Below are positions 1 through 8,910 of a stretch of 29,209 nucleotides of DNA, piece by piece. The stretch covers positions 1 to 29,209 of IMG/VR virus record IMGVR_UViG_3300005913_000056; one strand, written 5' to 3'. Below the pieces are notes generated by a model, which was not told the origin of the DNA, did no database searches, and saw only the letters and a list, made by a program, of their open reading frames with translations. Numbering within the stretch: the first letter of the stretch is position 1; every line of letters begins with the position of its first letter. The DNA comes from a virus. The position numbers were made by a program, and so were the translations under genes.

Positions 1-1377
1 TAGGTTTTCGATCTTATATGCTAACAACCCATTCGTACTGAATGACTTCTTTAACACTGTAAGGTTAGACTCTAACTTACTATTTTCTTCTAATTTGGAG
101 CTATATTCTTCAAATTGAAATATAAACTCATCTGTCTGTTCTTGAATTACTTGTATACGAGTATTTAACCTTGTACGTCTTTCATTCTCTGCCGCATTTT
201 CTTCCAACTGTTTCTTTGAGGCGCGTAATCTGTCTTGTACAGCAAACAGCTCGCTTTCCAACTCTGCCTGATCCAAGATAGTAGCAGGAAGTTCCTGTGA
301 GAAAGAGCGCAGTAGATCTTCCCAATCCTTTCGAGCTTTATTATTACGCTCAAATTCCAGATTGTTTGCTTTAATTCTCTTAATCTCAGGGCCAATCACC
401 ATAGCTTTAGCGTGAGCAGTATCTTTCTTAACACGCTCTACTTCAATCATTGCCTTTTCTTCAGAAACATCAATAGATTGTTTACAAGTAGGGCACTCGT
501 CAGAAATTCGTTCTAACTTATCCAAAGTTCGTTGAGCACCCGCAGCGACTGCTTGCAAGGAGCCTAACTCTGACTGTAAATCGTCATAGGATTCATACTG
601 TGTAATAGGCGAGCTTTGGATAGCACTAATATCTATCTCGTCTAGCATCTTCTTATATTGATTATTGGTAGAGATTTTTTTATTTTTTTCGGAGATATTT
701 GCAATCTCTATCGTCAAAGAACTTAAAGTCTTCTGATCTTCAGATGTATTAATTTGCAAATCCAACATGGGTAGTATGTTGGTATCACTCAATTTATTAT
801 CTTCTAACCACTTTTCAACTGTTGCGAGTTTCCCTGCCAGCGTAGAAGACACCGCAGCTACTTCTCTGGAAGCGCTTTTAAATACTTCAAACAGCTCAAC
901 GTACTTCTCTAGGTGCAGTAAATCAATAAGAAACTTCTTACGGTTTGCATCGGTAGCGGTCAAGAACTGTAAACTCGCATTAGTATTCTGATACACTAGC
1001 TGCGAAAAGGTTTTAAAGTCTACTCCAAGAACTTCCTGCAAAGTCTTATAGGTGTTAGTAGCCGTATGGCTAGAAATATCAGTACCATTCTTTTCGAGTT
1101 TTACTTTAATATTTGTTTTGCGATTAACTGTAATTGCATACTTATCCGCATCTTTAGTGAAAGAGAGATAAATATTATAGCCGTCATTAATATAACGGTT
1201 GGGTATGTCTGCTTTCTTAATACCTTTAGAATTTTTGTTATACAAGGCTTCCTCAATGATTAACGGTATGGAAGACTTACCCATACCGTTAGTACCAAGG
1301 ATTTGTGTAACAGTATTATCATCTAATTGTAATTGATTACCAGAGCCATAACTAAAGCAGTTATCCCATTTCAACAT
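1..1377 (-). CDS. sbcC: SbcC/gp46-like recombination ATPase, 3' part cut by window edge
   Basis: Large subunit of the SbcCD (T4 gp46/gp47, Rad50/Mre11) end-processing nuclease, which in phages resects DNA ends for recombination-dependent replication. The frame is open from an ATG at 1377 to base 1, giving 459 residues without a stop. A Walker A loop (G-T-N-G-M-G-K-S, residues 28-35) sits at the N-terminus. After it come long charged coiled-coil stretches and a CPTC zinc hook at about residues 295-298. The second coiled coil and the C-terminal ATPase half must lie beyond the edge. The start overlaps the end of sbcD by 17 bases, so the two subunits are probably translationally coupled. Confidence 0.92.
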   Translation of the reverse strand, partial: MLKWDNCFSYGSGNQLQLDDNTVTQILGTNGMGKSSIPLIIEEALYNKNSKGIKKADIPNRYINDGYNIYLSFTKDADKYAITVNRKTNIKVKLEKNGTDISSHTATNTYKTLQEVLGVDFKTFSQLVYQNTNASLQFLTATDANRKKFLIDLLHLEKYVELFEVFKSASREVAAVSSTLAGKLATVEKWLEDNKLSDTNILPMLDLQINTSEDQKTLSSLTIEIANISEKNKKISTNNQYKKMLDEIDISAIQSSPITQYESYDDLQSELGSLQAVAAGAQRTLDKLERISDECPTCKQSIDVSEEKAMIEVERVKKDTAHAKAMVIGPEIKRIKANNLEFERNNKARKDWEDLLRSFSQELPATILDQAELESELFAVQDRLRASKKQLEENAAENERRTRLNTRIQVIQEQTDEFIFQFEEYSSKLEENSKLESNLTVLKKSFSTNGLLAYKIENL

Positions 1378-2320
1378 TTGTAGTGTAATCATTGTAAGTT
1401 CCTATGAGGTCTGGTATTTTATCAGTATTAATTTCAAGTATGTAGGTTAAGTACTCTGCTAGCTCATCCTGGATTGACATATCTTTGTCTATTATCAAGG
1501 AGGCTTCTGACTTTCGTACTACTACTTTCTTATCTAGCAGCTCTGAGTTCTTTACGTTTGCTAAATCTTGTATGTCGCCTTCTACTTCGTATATCGTGTG
1601 GTCAAACTCAGTAGGGAGCATATCAGCTTCATTTGTTACTGTTTTACGAATCAACTGAGGCAAGGTGAACTCTTCCCACATCCAGCTCCAGTCTCTTTCA
1701 TTGATTAGCAAATACCCAGTCTTTACCCTACTTCTATGAAAAGATGTAGTCATAGGGCTGCCTGGGTATACAATATTTTTTTGTGTATTGCTATGAGAGT
1801 GCAAGTCTCCTGCAAATACAACAGGGAAGTCCTCAAAGAGGTCTAAGTCAACTTCCGGTTTTACGTGCGGTGGTATTTCTCCTCGAACGTGGGTAAATAA
1901 AGGCTGCGTCGTATCAAAGTGATCAATGCTACCCTTCTTGTGTAGATCTGCGTAAGGCAGTATGCCATAGCCTAAATCTGCGTCAACGTATGATATGTCT
2001 ACTACGTTGATAAGGGGGTTAATATCTCTGGAAACCTGTTTTAGCTGGGTAAAGAAAGTCTTATTCTTCTTAGTAGCTTCATGATTACCATCATAGATAA
2101 TGGTTGGTATCTTTACTCCACGAATGAACCTGAAGTAAAGCTCCAACTCTTCCATATTCGGAAGACGATCAAAGAGATCGCCTCCGATTATGTGCATATT
2201 ACATTCTTTCTCTAGCTCATAGACTTGATCAAAGAACATTTGATAACGGTTTGTAGCCCACTTAACTGGGACATTCTTCTGCCCCAGTTTGATGTGCCAG
2301 TCAGCCGTAAATAATATCAT
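1361..2320 (-). CDS. sbcD: SbcD/gp47-like metallophosphoesterase nuclease subunit
   Basis: Nuclease partner of the adjacent SbcC. The 319-residue protein shows the Mre11/SbcD calcineurin-type metal ligands in order: D7-W-H9, G-G-D48, G-N79-H80-E, H144 and G-D-L-H174-S-H176. Expected role is Mn-dependent exo/endonuclease action on DNA ends during phage recombination and replication. It starts at an ATG overlapping the SSB stop (ATGA) and overlaps the sbcC start. Length is typical of phage gp47 proteins, which are shorter than bacterial SbcD. Confidence 0.93.
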   Translation of the reverse strand: MILFTADWHIKLGQKNVPVKWATNRYQMFFDQVYELEKECNMHIIGGDLFDRLPNMEELELYFRFIRGVKIPTIIYDGNHEATKKNKTFFTQLKQVSRDINPLINVVDISYVDADLGYGILPYADLHKKGSIDHFDTTQPLFTHVRGEIPPHVKPEVDLDLFEDFPVVFAGDLHSHSNTQKNIVYPGSPMTTSFHRSRVKTGYLLINERDWSWMWEEFTLPQLIRKTVTNEADMLPTEFDHTIYEVEGDIQDLANVKNSELLDKKVVVRKSEASLIIDKDMSIQDELAEYLTYILEINTDKIPDLIGTYNDYTTNVEMG

Positions 2321-2949
2321 CCTACGTTAAACTCAGCGTCTAGTGCTTCGTCGTCAGTCTCGTTACCGATGTTACGAACACGATCTAACAGCTCTTTCTG
2401 AGCGTCGGCAGTTGGACGAGGCATAACGTCATCCATAGACTTTAGCTCAGCAATAGAGGCAAGTTCGTTTTCGGTGAGAGCACGAGGCTTACACTTCAGT
2501 GCTTGGAGTTGATACTCTACGTTGTAAGGTAAGGGGCCAGTCTTAACACGTTTAAAAGAAATATCCCAGCCAGTGTTAACGTCTGTAGGGTCGCCTAAGT
2601 CTTCTGCTGCAGTGATGATTTGCTCCCACAGCTTCTTCTTAAGATTTGCTACTTTGACTTTGCCATCGCTTGGGTCAATTACTTGACAAGCGTAGCTCCA
2701 GCCACATTTAAGATCAGGGTAGTACTCGCGAACCCAGTCTTGTTCTTTGTTGTTGAATCGCTCAGAGTCTCTGTCGAAAGATAAGCACTCCATAGGGATG
2801 TTTTTGTCGTTCTCTCCGCTGATCCAGTATACATAACGAGCAAGAATGTCGCCTACAACGCGCATCTTGTTATCGCCGTCTTTGTACTGAAAAGTTGAGA
2901 TTGATGATTTTTGGGCTCCGCCCGTCTGCTTATTAAATGATAATGCCAT
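2317..2949 (-). CDS. Single-stranded DNA-binding protein, gp32-like
   Basis: A 210-residue protein with the profile of marine-phage gp32-type SSBs: a basic, glycine- and serine-containing N-terminus, an aromatic-rich core (W-V-R-E-Y-Y, G-W-S-Y-A-C) and a strongly acidic C-terminal tail ending near D-A-E-F-N-V-G. Such tails recruit replication partners. The Cys/His zinc cluster of T4 gp32 is not evident. The gene lies between an unknown gene and sbcD, joined by a one-base TAATG overlap upstream and ATGA downstream. The SSB assignment rests on profile and context rather than one catalytic motif. Confidence 0.75.
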   Translation of the reverse strand: MALSFNKQTGGAQKSSISTFQYKDGDNKMRVVGDILARYVYWISGENDKNIPMECLSFDRDSERFNNKEQDWVREYYPDLKCGWSYACQVIDPSDGKVKVANLKKKLWEQIITAAEDLGDPTDVNTGWDISFKRVKTGPLPYNVEYQLQALKCKPRALTENELASIAELKSMDDVMPRPTADAQKELLDRVRNIGNETDDEALDAEFNVG

Positions 2950-3350
2950 TAGTGTATATCCTGTAGTGTGACTTCTTCATAGATCAAAGTTATTTCGTCT
3001 TCTAATACTATGAGTAGTCTGTTGTCGTTAAGTTCGTCAAGAGGCACGGGACAATGTAGTGCTTCTAACGTAGTTTTTTGTGTGGTTATATATTCTGCCG
3101 TGCTTCTTAGCGAAGCCAAAGCATAATAAATAGCTAGTTCTTTTTGTGTATACTTATATGCGTGGTACAGGAGCAGATCTCCATGTAGAAGAAAACTGTC
3201 CCCTTTAAAGTTTCTGTAAGAGTATTTATAAATACGGTCAAACTTGTTGCGCGGTACTTGTTGCTTTATTAGCATTTCCATTATCGTGGTGCAAGTCGCA
3301 ATATTCCCGTTTGCCGTATCAAAAACCTTTTTCCAATCAAATAAGAGCAT
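2949..3350 (-). CDS. Conserved phage protein of unknown function upstream of SSB
   Basis: 133 residues from the ATG at 3350. An upstream in-frame TTG at 3380 is really part of a promoter -35 box and is not used. The N-terminus (L-F-D-W-K-K-V-F-D) looks like the conserved start of a marine-phage family found beside SSB and recombination genes. I recognise no catalytic motif. The start is odd: the consensus promoter at 3352-3380 ends two bases before the ATG, so its predicted transcript would begin a few bases inside the gene, and no Shine-Dalgarno sequence is visible. Expression may depend on read-through from upstream. Confidence 0.7.
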   Translation of the reverse strand: MLLFDWKKVFDTANGNIATCTTIMEMLIKQQVPRNKFDRIYKYSYRNFKGDSFLLHGDLLLYHAYKYTQKELAIYYALASLRSTAEYITTQKTTLEALHCPVPLDELNDNRLLIVLEDEITLIYEEVTLQDIH

Positions 3351-3351
3351 A

Positions 3352-3380
3352 ATTATACTATCTTTTAACCAAGTTGTCAA
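3352..3380 (-). promoter_or_regulatory. Consensus sigma-70 promoter before SSB-SbcDC genes
   Basis: On the - strand, TTGACA (3380-3375) and TATAAT (3357-3352) are separated by 17 bases and preceded by an A-rich tract. It follows the UvsW-like gene stop. The predicted start point, about 3345, falls just inside the ATG at 3350, so this promoter may mainly serve SSB, SbcD and SbcC. Confidence 0.85.
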
Positions 3381-3391
3381 GTATTATTTTT

Positions 3392-4675
3392 TTAAAGGTA
3401 TTTCATTTCCCAACCCTGCTTCATATAGAACCCAACACGATTGGAGGCTTGTTTTCGAGCCGTATTTCCCCTCAAGTGTATGTCTATTATAACAGGATCT
3501 ATCTTACCTTCCTTTTTGCGAATCACTCGTCCCACAAGCTGTGTGAGTAGTGGCTCATTGTTCACAGGCGTACCAAGTATTAAGCAGCTTAGAGTGTCAA
3601 CTGATATACCTTCGGAGAAAATTGCCTGCGTTCCGTAGAGAACATTTGCGTCCCCGTAGAGAATTTTGTCTATTAGCTTTTCTCTGTCCTCAAGAGATAC
3701 CTCACCTGTAACACAAACCGCTTTGTCTCCAGTCAAATTAGCGCAGCTCTTTAAAAAGCTCACTCGATCACTTACTACTAAGACTTTGTGCCCTCTTGCG
3801 GCGTAGGCCGCAGCAAGCATTGATACTGTGTGCCTATATTCTTCATCATTTGACAGTGCAGTAACTCTGTTTGCCCAAGGTATCCTAGCACCATCCATAA
3901 AACGTATTTCGGAGGGTACAATGTGTATTTCAGGGGTCATATAGTTTTCTTTCGGTGGTTTAAACAGAGTATTACCAAAGTAATCTCTGAACACAACGTG
4001 TTTACCGTCTTTTCTTTCTATAGTCCCAGAAAGCCCTATCTTATATCGACAATAGTTTGTATCGAGTATCTTACTAAAGGTAGGACTACTAACATGGTGC
4101 ATCTCATCTAGTATGATAGTGCCAAACTCTTTACGAATCTTGTCTATGTTTCGGTACAAACTTTGTGTATTCCCAATAACGATAGGAGCATCAAGTTCGA
4201 ATCTACCACTGCCTATGATCCCAGCCGTAATTCCAAATACTTTTTCTACTTCTTTAGCCCACTGATTACGCAATGAGACAGTATGGGTAACAACAAGTGT
4301 TTTTTGACCTAACTTACCTGCTATTGCAAGACCTGTAAAAGTCTTCCCCCAACTGACCCATGCGTTGATTATAGCGTTGTCTTCGATTTCGTCATATACT
4401 TTCTTCTGGCTTGCTCGTAACTCGAACTTAAACTCAGGAAAGTCCACAGGCTTACTAATACGCCTATCAACAATTTCATAGTGCTCAGGGATCAAATCCA
4501 TGCGCCCTATCGGTAAGGATATTAAACCATTACGAATAATACCCATATTCTTGATCATTTCTGGCGGATCTAATGGATTGTGCGTGGGAATAGCATAAGT
4601 AAGTTCTTTATCGATCTTATTCTGCAATTCAGCACTGCAATCCATGTAAATTCTGTGGCTTATGACTGCTTTCAT
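3392..4675 (-). CDS. UvsW-like superfamily 2 DNA helicase
   Basis: 427-residue SF2 helicase resembling T4 UvsW, which remodels stalled forks and recombination intermediates. Visible motifs: a Q residue in L-R-A-S-Q-K (about 90); Walker A variant S-W-G-K111-T; T-H-T motif Ia; D190-E-M-H-H motif II; L-S-G-T motif III (about 215); and Q-L-V-G-R-V-I-R-K motif VI near 390. The unusual W in the P-loop (WGKT) is seen in several phage UvsW-type proteins. The ATG overlaps the PhoH stop, and the gene ends just before the promoter at 3352-3380. Confidence 0.9.
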   Translation of the reverse strand: MKAVISHRIYMDCSAELQNKIDKELTYAIPTHNPLDPPEMIKNMGIIRNGLISLPIGRMDLIPEHYEIVDRRISKPVDFPEFKFELRASQKKVYDEIEDNAIINAWVSWGKTFTGLAIAGKLGQKTLVVTHTVSLRNQWAKEVEKVFGITAGIIGSGRFELDAPIVIGNTQSLYRNIDKIRKEFGTIILDEMHHVSSPTFSKILDTNYCRYKIGLSGTIERKDGKHVVFRDYFGNTLFKPPKENYMTPEIHIVPSEIRFMDGARIPWANRVTALSNDEEYRHTVSMLAAAYAARGHKVLVVSDRVSFLKSCANLTGDKAVCVTGEVSLEDREKLIDKILYGDANVLYGTQAIFSEGISVDTLSCLILGTPVNNEPLLTQLVGRVIRKKEGKIDPVIIDIHLRGNTARKQASNRVGFYMKQGWEMKYL

Positions 4676-5331
4676 AGGTCTAGTTCATTCTTTGCAATAA
4701 TATAGGTTTTAACAAACTCAGACCGTACAATGTCTTCTACCTCAAACTCAATAAACGTAAACTCTTGCATACGTTTTAGAATCTGGAAGAAGTCTTTAAT
4801 ACCATTGCCTTTTAAGTCTGCCTGTCTAAAGTCTCCGCAAAAGATAATTCTACAGTTCTCTCCCATACGGGTAATAATAGAATCTAACTCATGGAAAGAC
4901 ATGTTTTGACACTCGTCAATAAGAATAACTGCATCTCTGAGTGTAATACCTCGTATAAATGAAGTAGTCATAAACTCTACTAAGCGTTTTTGTTTCAGTA
5001 TCTCATAGGCATCGCCTCTACCGAACAAATCATTAGCAATATCTTTATAAGGCTCTTCGTATACAGAAGCTTTTTCCTTCTCTGTGCCTGGCAAGAAACC
5101 GATGTCTCTAGTTGGTACAGCACTGCGTATAATTACTAGTTTTTGAAATTTATACTTAATCATATCATCAAATGCTAGATAAGACGATATAAAAGTCTTG
5201 CCTGTTCCTGCTAATCCATGCAGTACTAAGTGTTGGTTTGATTCAAAGGCCTTTAGTTGGTTGCGTGTTAAAGGTTCTATTTCTCGCAAGTCAAAATTAA
5301 CGCTTGATAAATGTTTCTTTTTCTTAGGCAT
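4672..5331 (-). CDS. phoH: PhoH-like P-loop ATPase
   Basis: 219-residue PhoH-family protein. It has Walker A (G39-L-A-G-T-G-K-T46) preceded by L-T-R-N-Q-L-K-A-F-E, the S-A-V-P-T-R motif with D-I-G-F-L-P-G near residues 71-80, and Walker B (I-L-I-D-E-C-Q-N). PhoH is very common in marine phages. ATPase and RNA-associated activities are known for the family, but its phage role is unsettled. It lies between an unknown gene (two-base gap) and the UvsW-like helicase (ATG overlap) in the replication operon. No phosphate-starvation control sequence was seen. Confidence 0.93.
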   Translation of the reverse strand: MPKKKKHLSSVNFDLREIEPLTRNQLKAFESNQHLVLHGLAGTGKTFISSYLAFDDMIKYKFQKLVIIRSAVPTRDIGFLPGTEKEKASVYEEPYKDIANDLFGRGDAYEILKQKRLVEFMTTSFIRGITLRDAVILIDECQNMSFHELDSIITRMGENCRIIFCGDFRQADLKGNGIKDFFQILKRMQEFTFIEFEVEDIVRSEFVKTYIIAKNELDL

Positions 5332-5332
5332 A

Positions 5333-5830
5333 TTATACTTTCTTTCTGGTATCTTTGAGTTTCATTTCTGAATACTCGTAAAGCACCCACGGCAGTCCAT
5401 GCAAGTGCAGAATCCCGGCCCAATTATATCCATCCTCGGGCGGGCGTGGCACGGTAAAAGGGCTGTTGTGGCCCTTTATCCATATTAGTGAGGCAGATTC
5501 TTTCTGCTCCACTCTTTTAATTTTTACATACTTCAATTGTGCAAATACAGTCTTCTCATACATAAACGGCCTACCTGCATTATCTATAAAGTGCTTGGTG
5601 CGCTGCTTTAGTATTCCATTGTAAGAAGAAACCATTCTTTTTAAAGGGAAAAGATCCTTATGAGGGGTTTGCATACGCCTAGCCCCTAGAGTTTTTCCTT
5701 CTTGATTTTTATCGTCTAATACTTGGTCTTCAAGTAGAAGTAAACCATCCTGTGTATCCCAAAACCCTGAAGGAATTAAGAATACAGGATACTCTATAAG
5801 TTTTCTAATATTATGATAGTTGATCACCAT
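5333..5830 (-). CDS. Unknown phage protein between polymerase and phoH
   Basis: 165 residues from ATG 5830. An in-frame earlier ATG at 5884 would lie deep inside the polymerase gene and has no ribosome site, while 5830 follows a GAGAAA tract and overlaps the polymerase end by 20 bases. The protein is basic and rich in aromatic residues (G-F-W-D-T-Q, G-I-L-H-L-H-G-L-P-W) with no motif I recognise. Its fixed position in the replication operon suggests an accessory DNA-metabolism role, which is inference only. Confidence 0.72.
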   Translation of the reverse strand: MVINYHNIRKLIEYPVFLIPSGFWDTQDGLLLLEDQVLDDKNQEGKTLGARRMQTPHKDLFPLKRMVSSYNGILKQRTKHFIDNAGRPFMYEKTVFAQLKYVKIKRVEQKESASLIWIKGHNSPFTVPRPPEDGYNWAGILHLHGLPWVLYEYSEMKLKDTRKKV

Positions 5831-8090
5831 ACATTTTCTCGAACTTTCCGCCTGAATAGTCTTGGTGAATAATCTCAAAGTCACAGCCTACAGGAGTGCC
5901 AGGAATAGATAAGCCTCTATCCATTTGTACATACTCTGCAAGTTTAACCATGTACTCCTCTACTTCATCATCTGGTACTTCTGCTAAGATAGAATCGTGT
6001 ACGAGTGCAAAGATGCGTGCTTTCTTGCCTTTCGCCTTAATCCATGAACTCATATCAATAGCCCCTAAGAGGTTAATATCAGAAGCAGCAGACTGCACCA
6101 GAAAATTAAGACCAGACCTAACGCTATGGCTCTGGATGCCTTTGTCTGTCGATGCGACATTTGGTAATCTCCTTTTTCTTCCGAAGAAACTGTAAATGAA
6201 CCCATTTTGCATAATGAACTTTTTGTTTTCTTCAATCCATGTCTTCAGCAGGTGGAACTCTTTAAAGTAGTCATCAATAACATCTTGAGCATCTTGTTTA
6301 GAGAACGGGGTACCACTATTTTTTGTAACTTCTTCACTGATCTTATTTGCACCGGCACCGTACATAATACCGAAAGTTACAGCTTTAGCAGCCTGACGTT
6401 GCATACCATATAGGTCAGCTACCTCGCTAACGTCACAAGGTAGCTTAAATACTTTGTGTGCAATCGCAGAGTGGAAGTTACCACCAGACTTAAACACTTC
6501 AATCAGTGCCTTATCTTTTGCTAGGATTGCTGCAACATATACTTCTGCAGTTGTTAAATCCATTGCAACAATCTTGTGTCCAGGTGCCGCTTTGATACAG
6601 CCTTTTACAATAGGGTTATCCCTAGGAAGCTGCTGCATATTAAGTTTACCACTAGAGCTGAGACGGCCAGAAGTAGTAGTATGGAGATTGAATCCAGTAC
6701 GTAGTCTGCTATCACGATCCAACTGAGGAAAGATTTTGTCCAGATAAGTATTTTTAATTTTTGACTTCTGTCGTATAGCAAGGATGAGTCCGGGTACCTC
6801 GGATTGGCTTGCCAACTCTCCAAGAACTTCCGCGTCTGTGCTATTTGCTCCTGTGCCTGTCTTTTTTCCAGTAGGAGTAAGGCCCAAGAAATCAAATAAA
6901 AGCTGACGAAGCTGCATAGTACTATTAGGATTAAAATCTTTTCCATTTATTGCCTCAAATTGAGCGATTGCGGGGTCTCTGTATAGCGTAGCAATGGCTT
7001 CGTCAATCTGCTCTTGCATGAGCAACTGACCTTTCAACAACCTCTGCGCATCAAAAGGTACCCCATTATCCTGAAGATCAGTTAAAAAGCGGCACCCTGG
7101 AATAAGAATATTCTCATAGACTTTACATAAGCGTTTGTTTTGTTTAATCTTTATAAATTTCTCATAAAGTAAGAATGTTACTGCGGCATCCATACCAGCA
7201 TATAACTTCATTATATCAAAGGGAATATCGCCCCAGTTAAAGTCATTTTTAAGAATACCGTGTTCTTTACGGTATTGAGCCATCCAGTCGTACATACCTT
7301 TCTCATAGTCGCCATAGACTGTATACTTCATAGCTAGAGCCTTTAGACCGTGAGTGCCTGGGTTCTCATCAATCAAATAGTGCAATAACATAGTATCTTC
7401 AAAGCGAGGAAAGTTAAAGTTGAAATGGTACTCAAAGAACGCCAAGTCAAACTTTGCATTATGGAATACTACTATCTTCTTGTCAAACAATTCTTGCAGC
7501 AGCCGCTCAGACTCTTCATCTAAGCACTCTGTGTCAATATACGCGCCACGATCAGCTTCATAAGACAGACTGAGACCGAGCATATGCCCGTCCCGAGGCC
7601 AAAGGGCCGTTGTCTCCGAGTCAAGACCTATATAGCCAAGAGGTGCATCAATCGCTGCTTGGAAGAAAGCATTAGCTTCCGCAGTGTCTTGAATGCCCCA
7701 GGCATTGTACTCGGTAATGATTGTATCTTGTTTATTTCCAGTAATGTACTCGGTAATGCTCTGCTTAGAGTCGTCCCAAGTACGTTGTGCTTCTGGTTTA
7801 AATGCAAGCATAGCAGGGTTAATGACAGGTAAGTATTTCTCTTCTACTTTCTTACCAGAATATTCGGTGACCGAGTTGAGAGGTGTAAAGTATTTAAGTG
7901 CATCACTCCCTACGAGAATAATCCAGTCATATGCGTCAATATCAATCTCGATGTCTACGTCCCTTTTCAAGACCTTCTTAATGTTTGGGTCTGAGCACAA
8001 TTGATACTGGTCAAATGTAAACTCATCATCAAACTCTTTCTTAAAATTTGTCCTACTTATTTTAGTTTCTACTAATGCAACTTTAGGCAT
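5811..8090 (-). CDS. Family A DNA polymerase with 3'-5' exonuclease
   Basis: Replicative polymerase of 759 residues. Exonuclease: Exo I D157-S-E159, Exo II N211-A-K-F-D215, Exo III Y297-x3-D301, so proofreading looks intact. Polymerase: motif A D511-L-T-T-A-E516; motif B R565-x3-K569-x3-F573-G-x2-Y577-G; motif C V-H698-D699-S. The position matching E. coli Phe762 is Phe573. Motif C has Ser where E. coli Pol I has Glu883. No 5'-3' exonuclease domain is present. Residues 1-115 instead look like a decayed uracil-glycosylase-like fold (I-L-V-G-S-D-A-L, later I-N-P-A-M-L). The start overlaps the primase stop by eight bases. Confidence 0.96.
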   Translation of the reverse strand: MPKVALVETKISRTNFKKEFDDEFTFDQYQLCSDPNIKKVLKRDVDIEIDIDAYDWIILVGSDALKYFTPLNSVTEYSGKKVEEKYLPVINPAMLAFKPEAQRTWDDSKQSITEYITGNKQDTIITEYNAWGIQDTAEANAFFQAAIDAPLGYIGLDSETTALWPRDGHMLGLSLSYEADRGAYIDTECLDEESERLLQELFDKKIVVFHNAKFDLAFFEYHFNFNFPRFEDTMLLHYLIDENPGTHGLKALAMKYTVYGDYEKGMYDWMAQYRKEHGILKNDFNWGDIPFDIMKLYAGMDAAVTFLLYEKFIKIKQNKRLCKVYENILIPGCRFLTDLQDNGVPFDAQRLLKGQLLMQEQIDEAIATLYRDPAIAQFEAINGKDFNPNSTMQLRQLLFDFLGLTPTGKKTGTGANSTDAEVLGELASQSEVPGLILAIRQKSKIKNTYLDKIFPQLDRDSRLRTGFNLHTTTSGRLSSSGKLNMQQLPRDNPIVKGCIKAAPGHKIVAMDLTTAEVYVAAILAKDKALIEVFKSGGNFHSAIAHKVFKLPCDVSEVADLYGMQRQAAKAVTFGIMYGAGANKISEEVTKNSGTPFSKQDAQDVIDDYFKEFHLLKTWIEENKKFIMQNGFIYSFFGRKRRLPNVASTDKGIQSHSVRSGLNFLVQSAASDINLLGAIDMSSWIKAKGKKARIFALVHDSILAEVPDDEVEEYMVKLAEYVQMDRGLSIPGTPVGCDFEIIHQDYSGGKFEKMYGDQLS

Positions 8091-8910
8091 ATAATTTTCT
8101 CTTTAATGTTTGTACTGATTGTAAGGGTAGTGCACCAGGATCTGTATCCTTTAGCCCTACATTTCTTGATGTCAAGCCTACTCGCTCAACCATCTCTTTT
8201 ACTTCTTTCGCAGCATCCTGCCCTGCGGTATCTCCATCGAAGAAAATTATTACTTCCTCTACACCTTGTATCGAAAGCATTCGCAATTTATCTTCATTTA
8301 TGTTCTTTGTTCCAAAGGTACAAACTGCGTTAGTTAGTCCTTTATCGTGTAAATTTACCATATCATATATACCTTCTACTAGGATAATGGAACCTTGTAT
8401 CGGCTCTACTATAGGGTAGAGAGGTAGCTTTGCACCCGCAGGCGAGATCATGTACTTAGGTGTGCCACCTGTAGTGTGACGACCGTTAAAGGACACGATA
8501 CGCCCTGATATATCTCGTACTGGAAATACTACTCTACCAATATGGTCAGTGTCATGGTGTTGGAACGCTTCAAATCTTTTATAGGTCTCTGGCTTAATAT
8601 CTCTCCAGTTGCCTACATATGGAACACTACCTTTAGGAAACGACAAACCAACCGACTCAGACCTTTTTTCTCTAATACGTTTTTTGAGGAGCTCTCGTCT
8701 TAGTTGTAATTGGTTTGCCTTTTCGCCAAAATGTGTAAAAATGTTGCCTTTGTACCCGCACGAGAAACAGTTAAATATACCTGTAATCTTGTCAATGCGC
8801 ATACTAGGGCTGCTATCTGCGTGTTCAGGATTAAGACACGTAACAATAGCATCTGCACCCTTCGGTACAAAATATACTTGCCTAGATACTAATAGTTCTT
8901 CTACTGTCAA
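8083..8910 (-). CDS. DNA primase (CHC2 zinc finger plus TOPRIM)
   Basis: 275-residue primase that makes RNA primers for replication. A CHC2-type zinc finger (C25, H30, C48, C51) precedes a TOPRIM core with E179-G and D225-G-D227. It lacks the C-terminal helicase found in T7 gp4; that activity is encoded separately at 9255-10604, as in DnaG/DnaB systems. The start is a TTG at 8910 overlapping the stop of the upstream small gene (TTGA), with AAGGA nine bases before it. The gene overlaps the polymerase start by eight bases. Confidence 0.94.
   Translation of the reverse strand: MTVEELLVSRQVYFVPKGADAIVTCLNPEHADSSPSMRIDKITGIFNCFSCGYKGNIFTHFGEKANQLQLRRELLKKRIREKRSESVGLSFPKGSVPYVGNWRDIKPETYKRFEAFQHHDTDHIGRVVFPVRDISGRIVSFNGRHTTGGTPKYMISPAGAKLPLYPIVEPIQGSIILVEGIYDMVNLHDKGLTNAVCTFGTKNINEDKLRMLSIQGVEEVIIFFDGDTAGQDAAKEVKEMVERVGLTSRNVGLKDTDPGALPLQSVQTLKRKLYA

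Noticed and set aside
5325-5345. TATAAT-like box just before phoH
   Set aside because: No -35 element at 16-18 bases; the upstream sequence does not resemble the shared promoter module.
5896-6726. Long + strand frames opposite the polymerase
   Set aside because: They are shadows of the polymerase codons: no ribosome sites, no recognisable motifs, and they run against the operon.
6605-6946. 113-residue - strand frame with hydrophobic segments
   Set aside because: It lies wholly inside the polymerase gene in another frame. The apparent membrane segments come from shifted reading.
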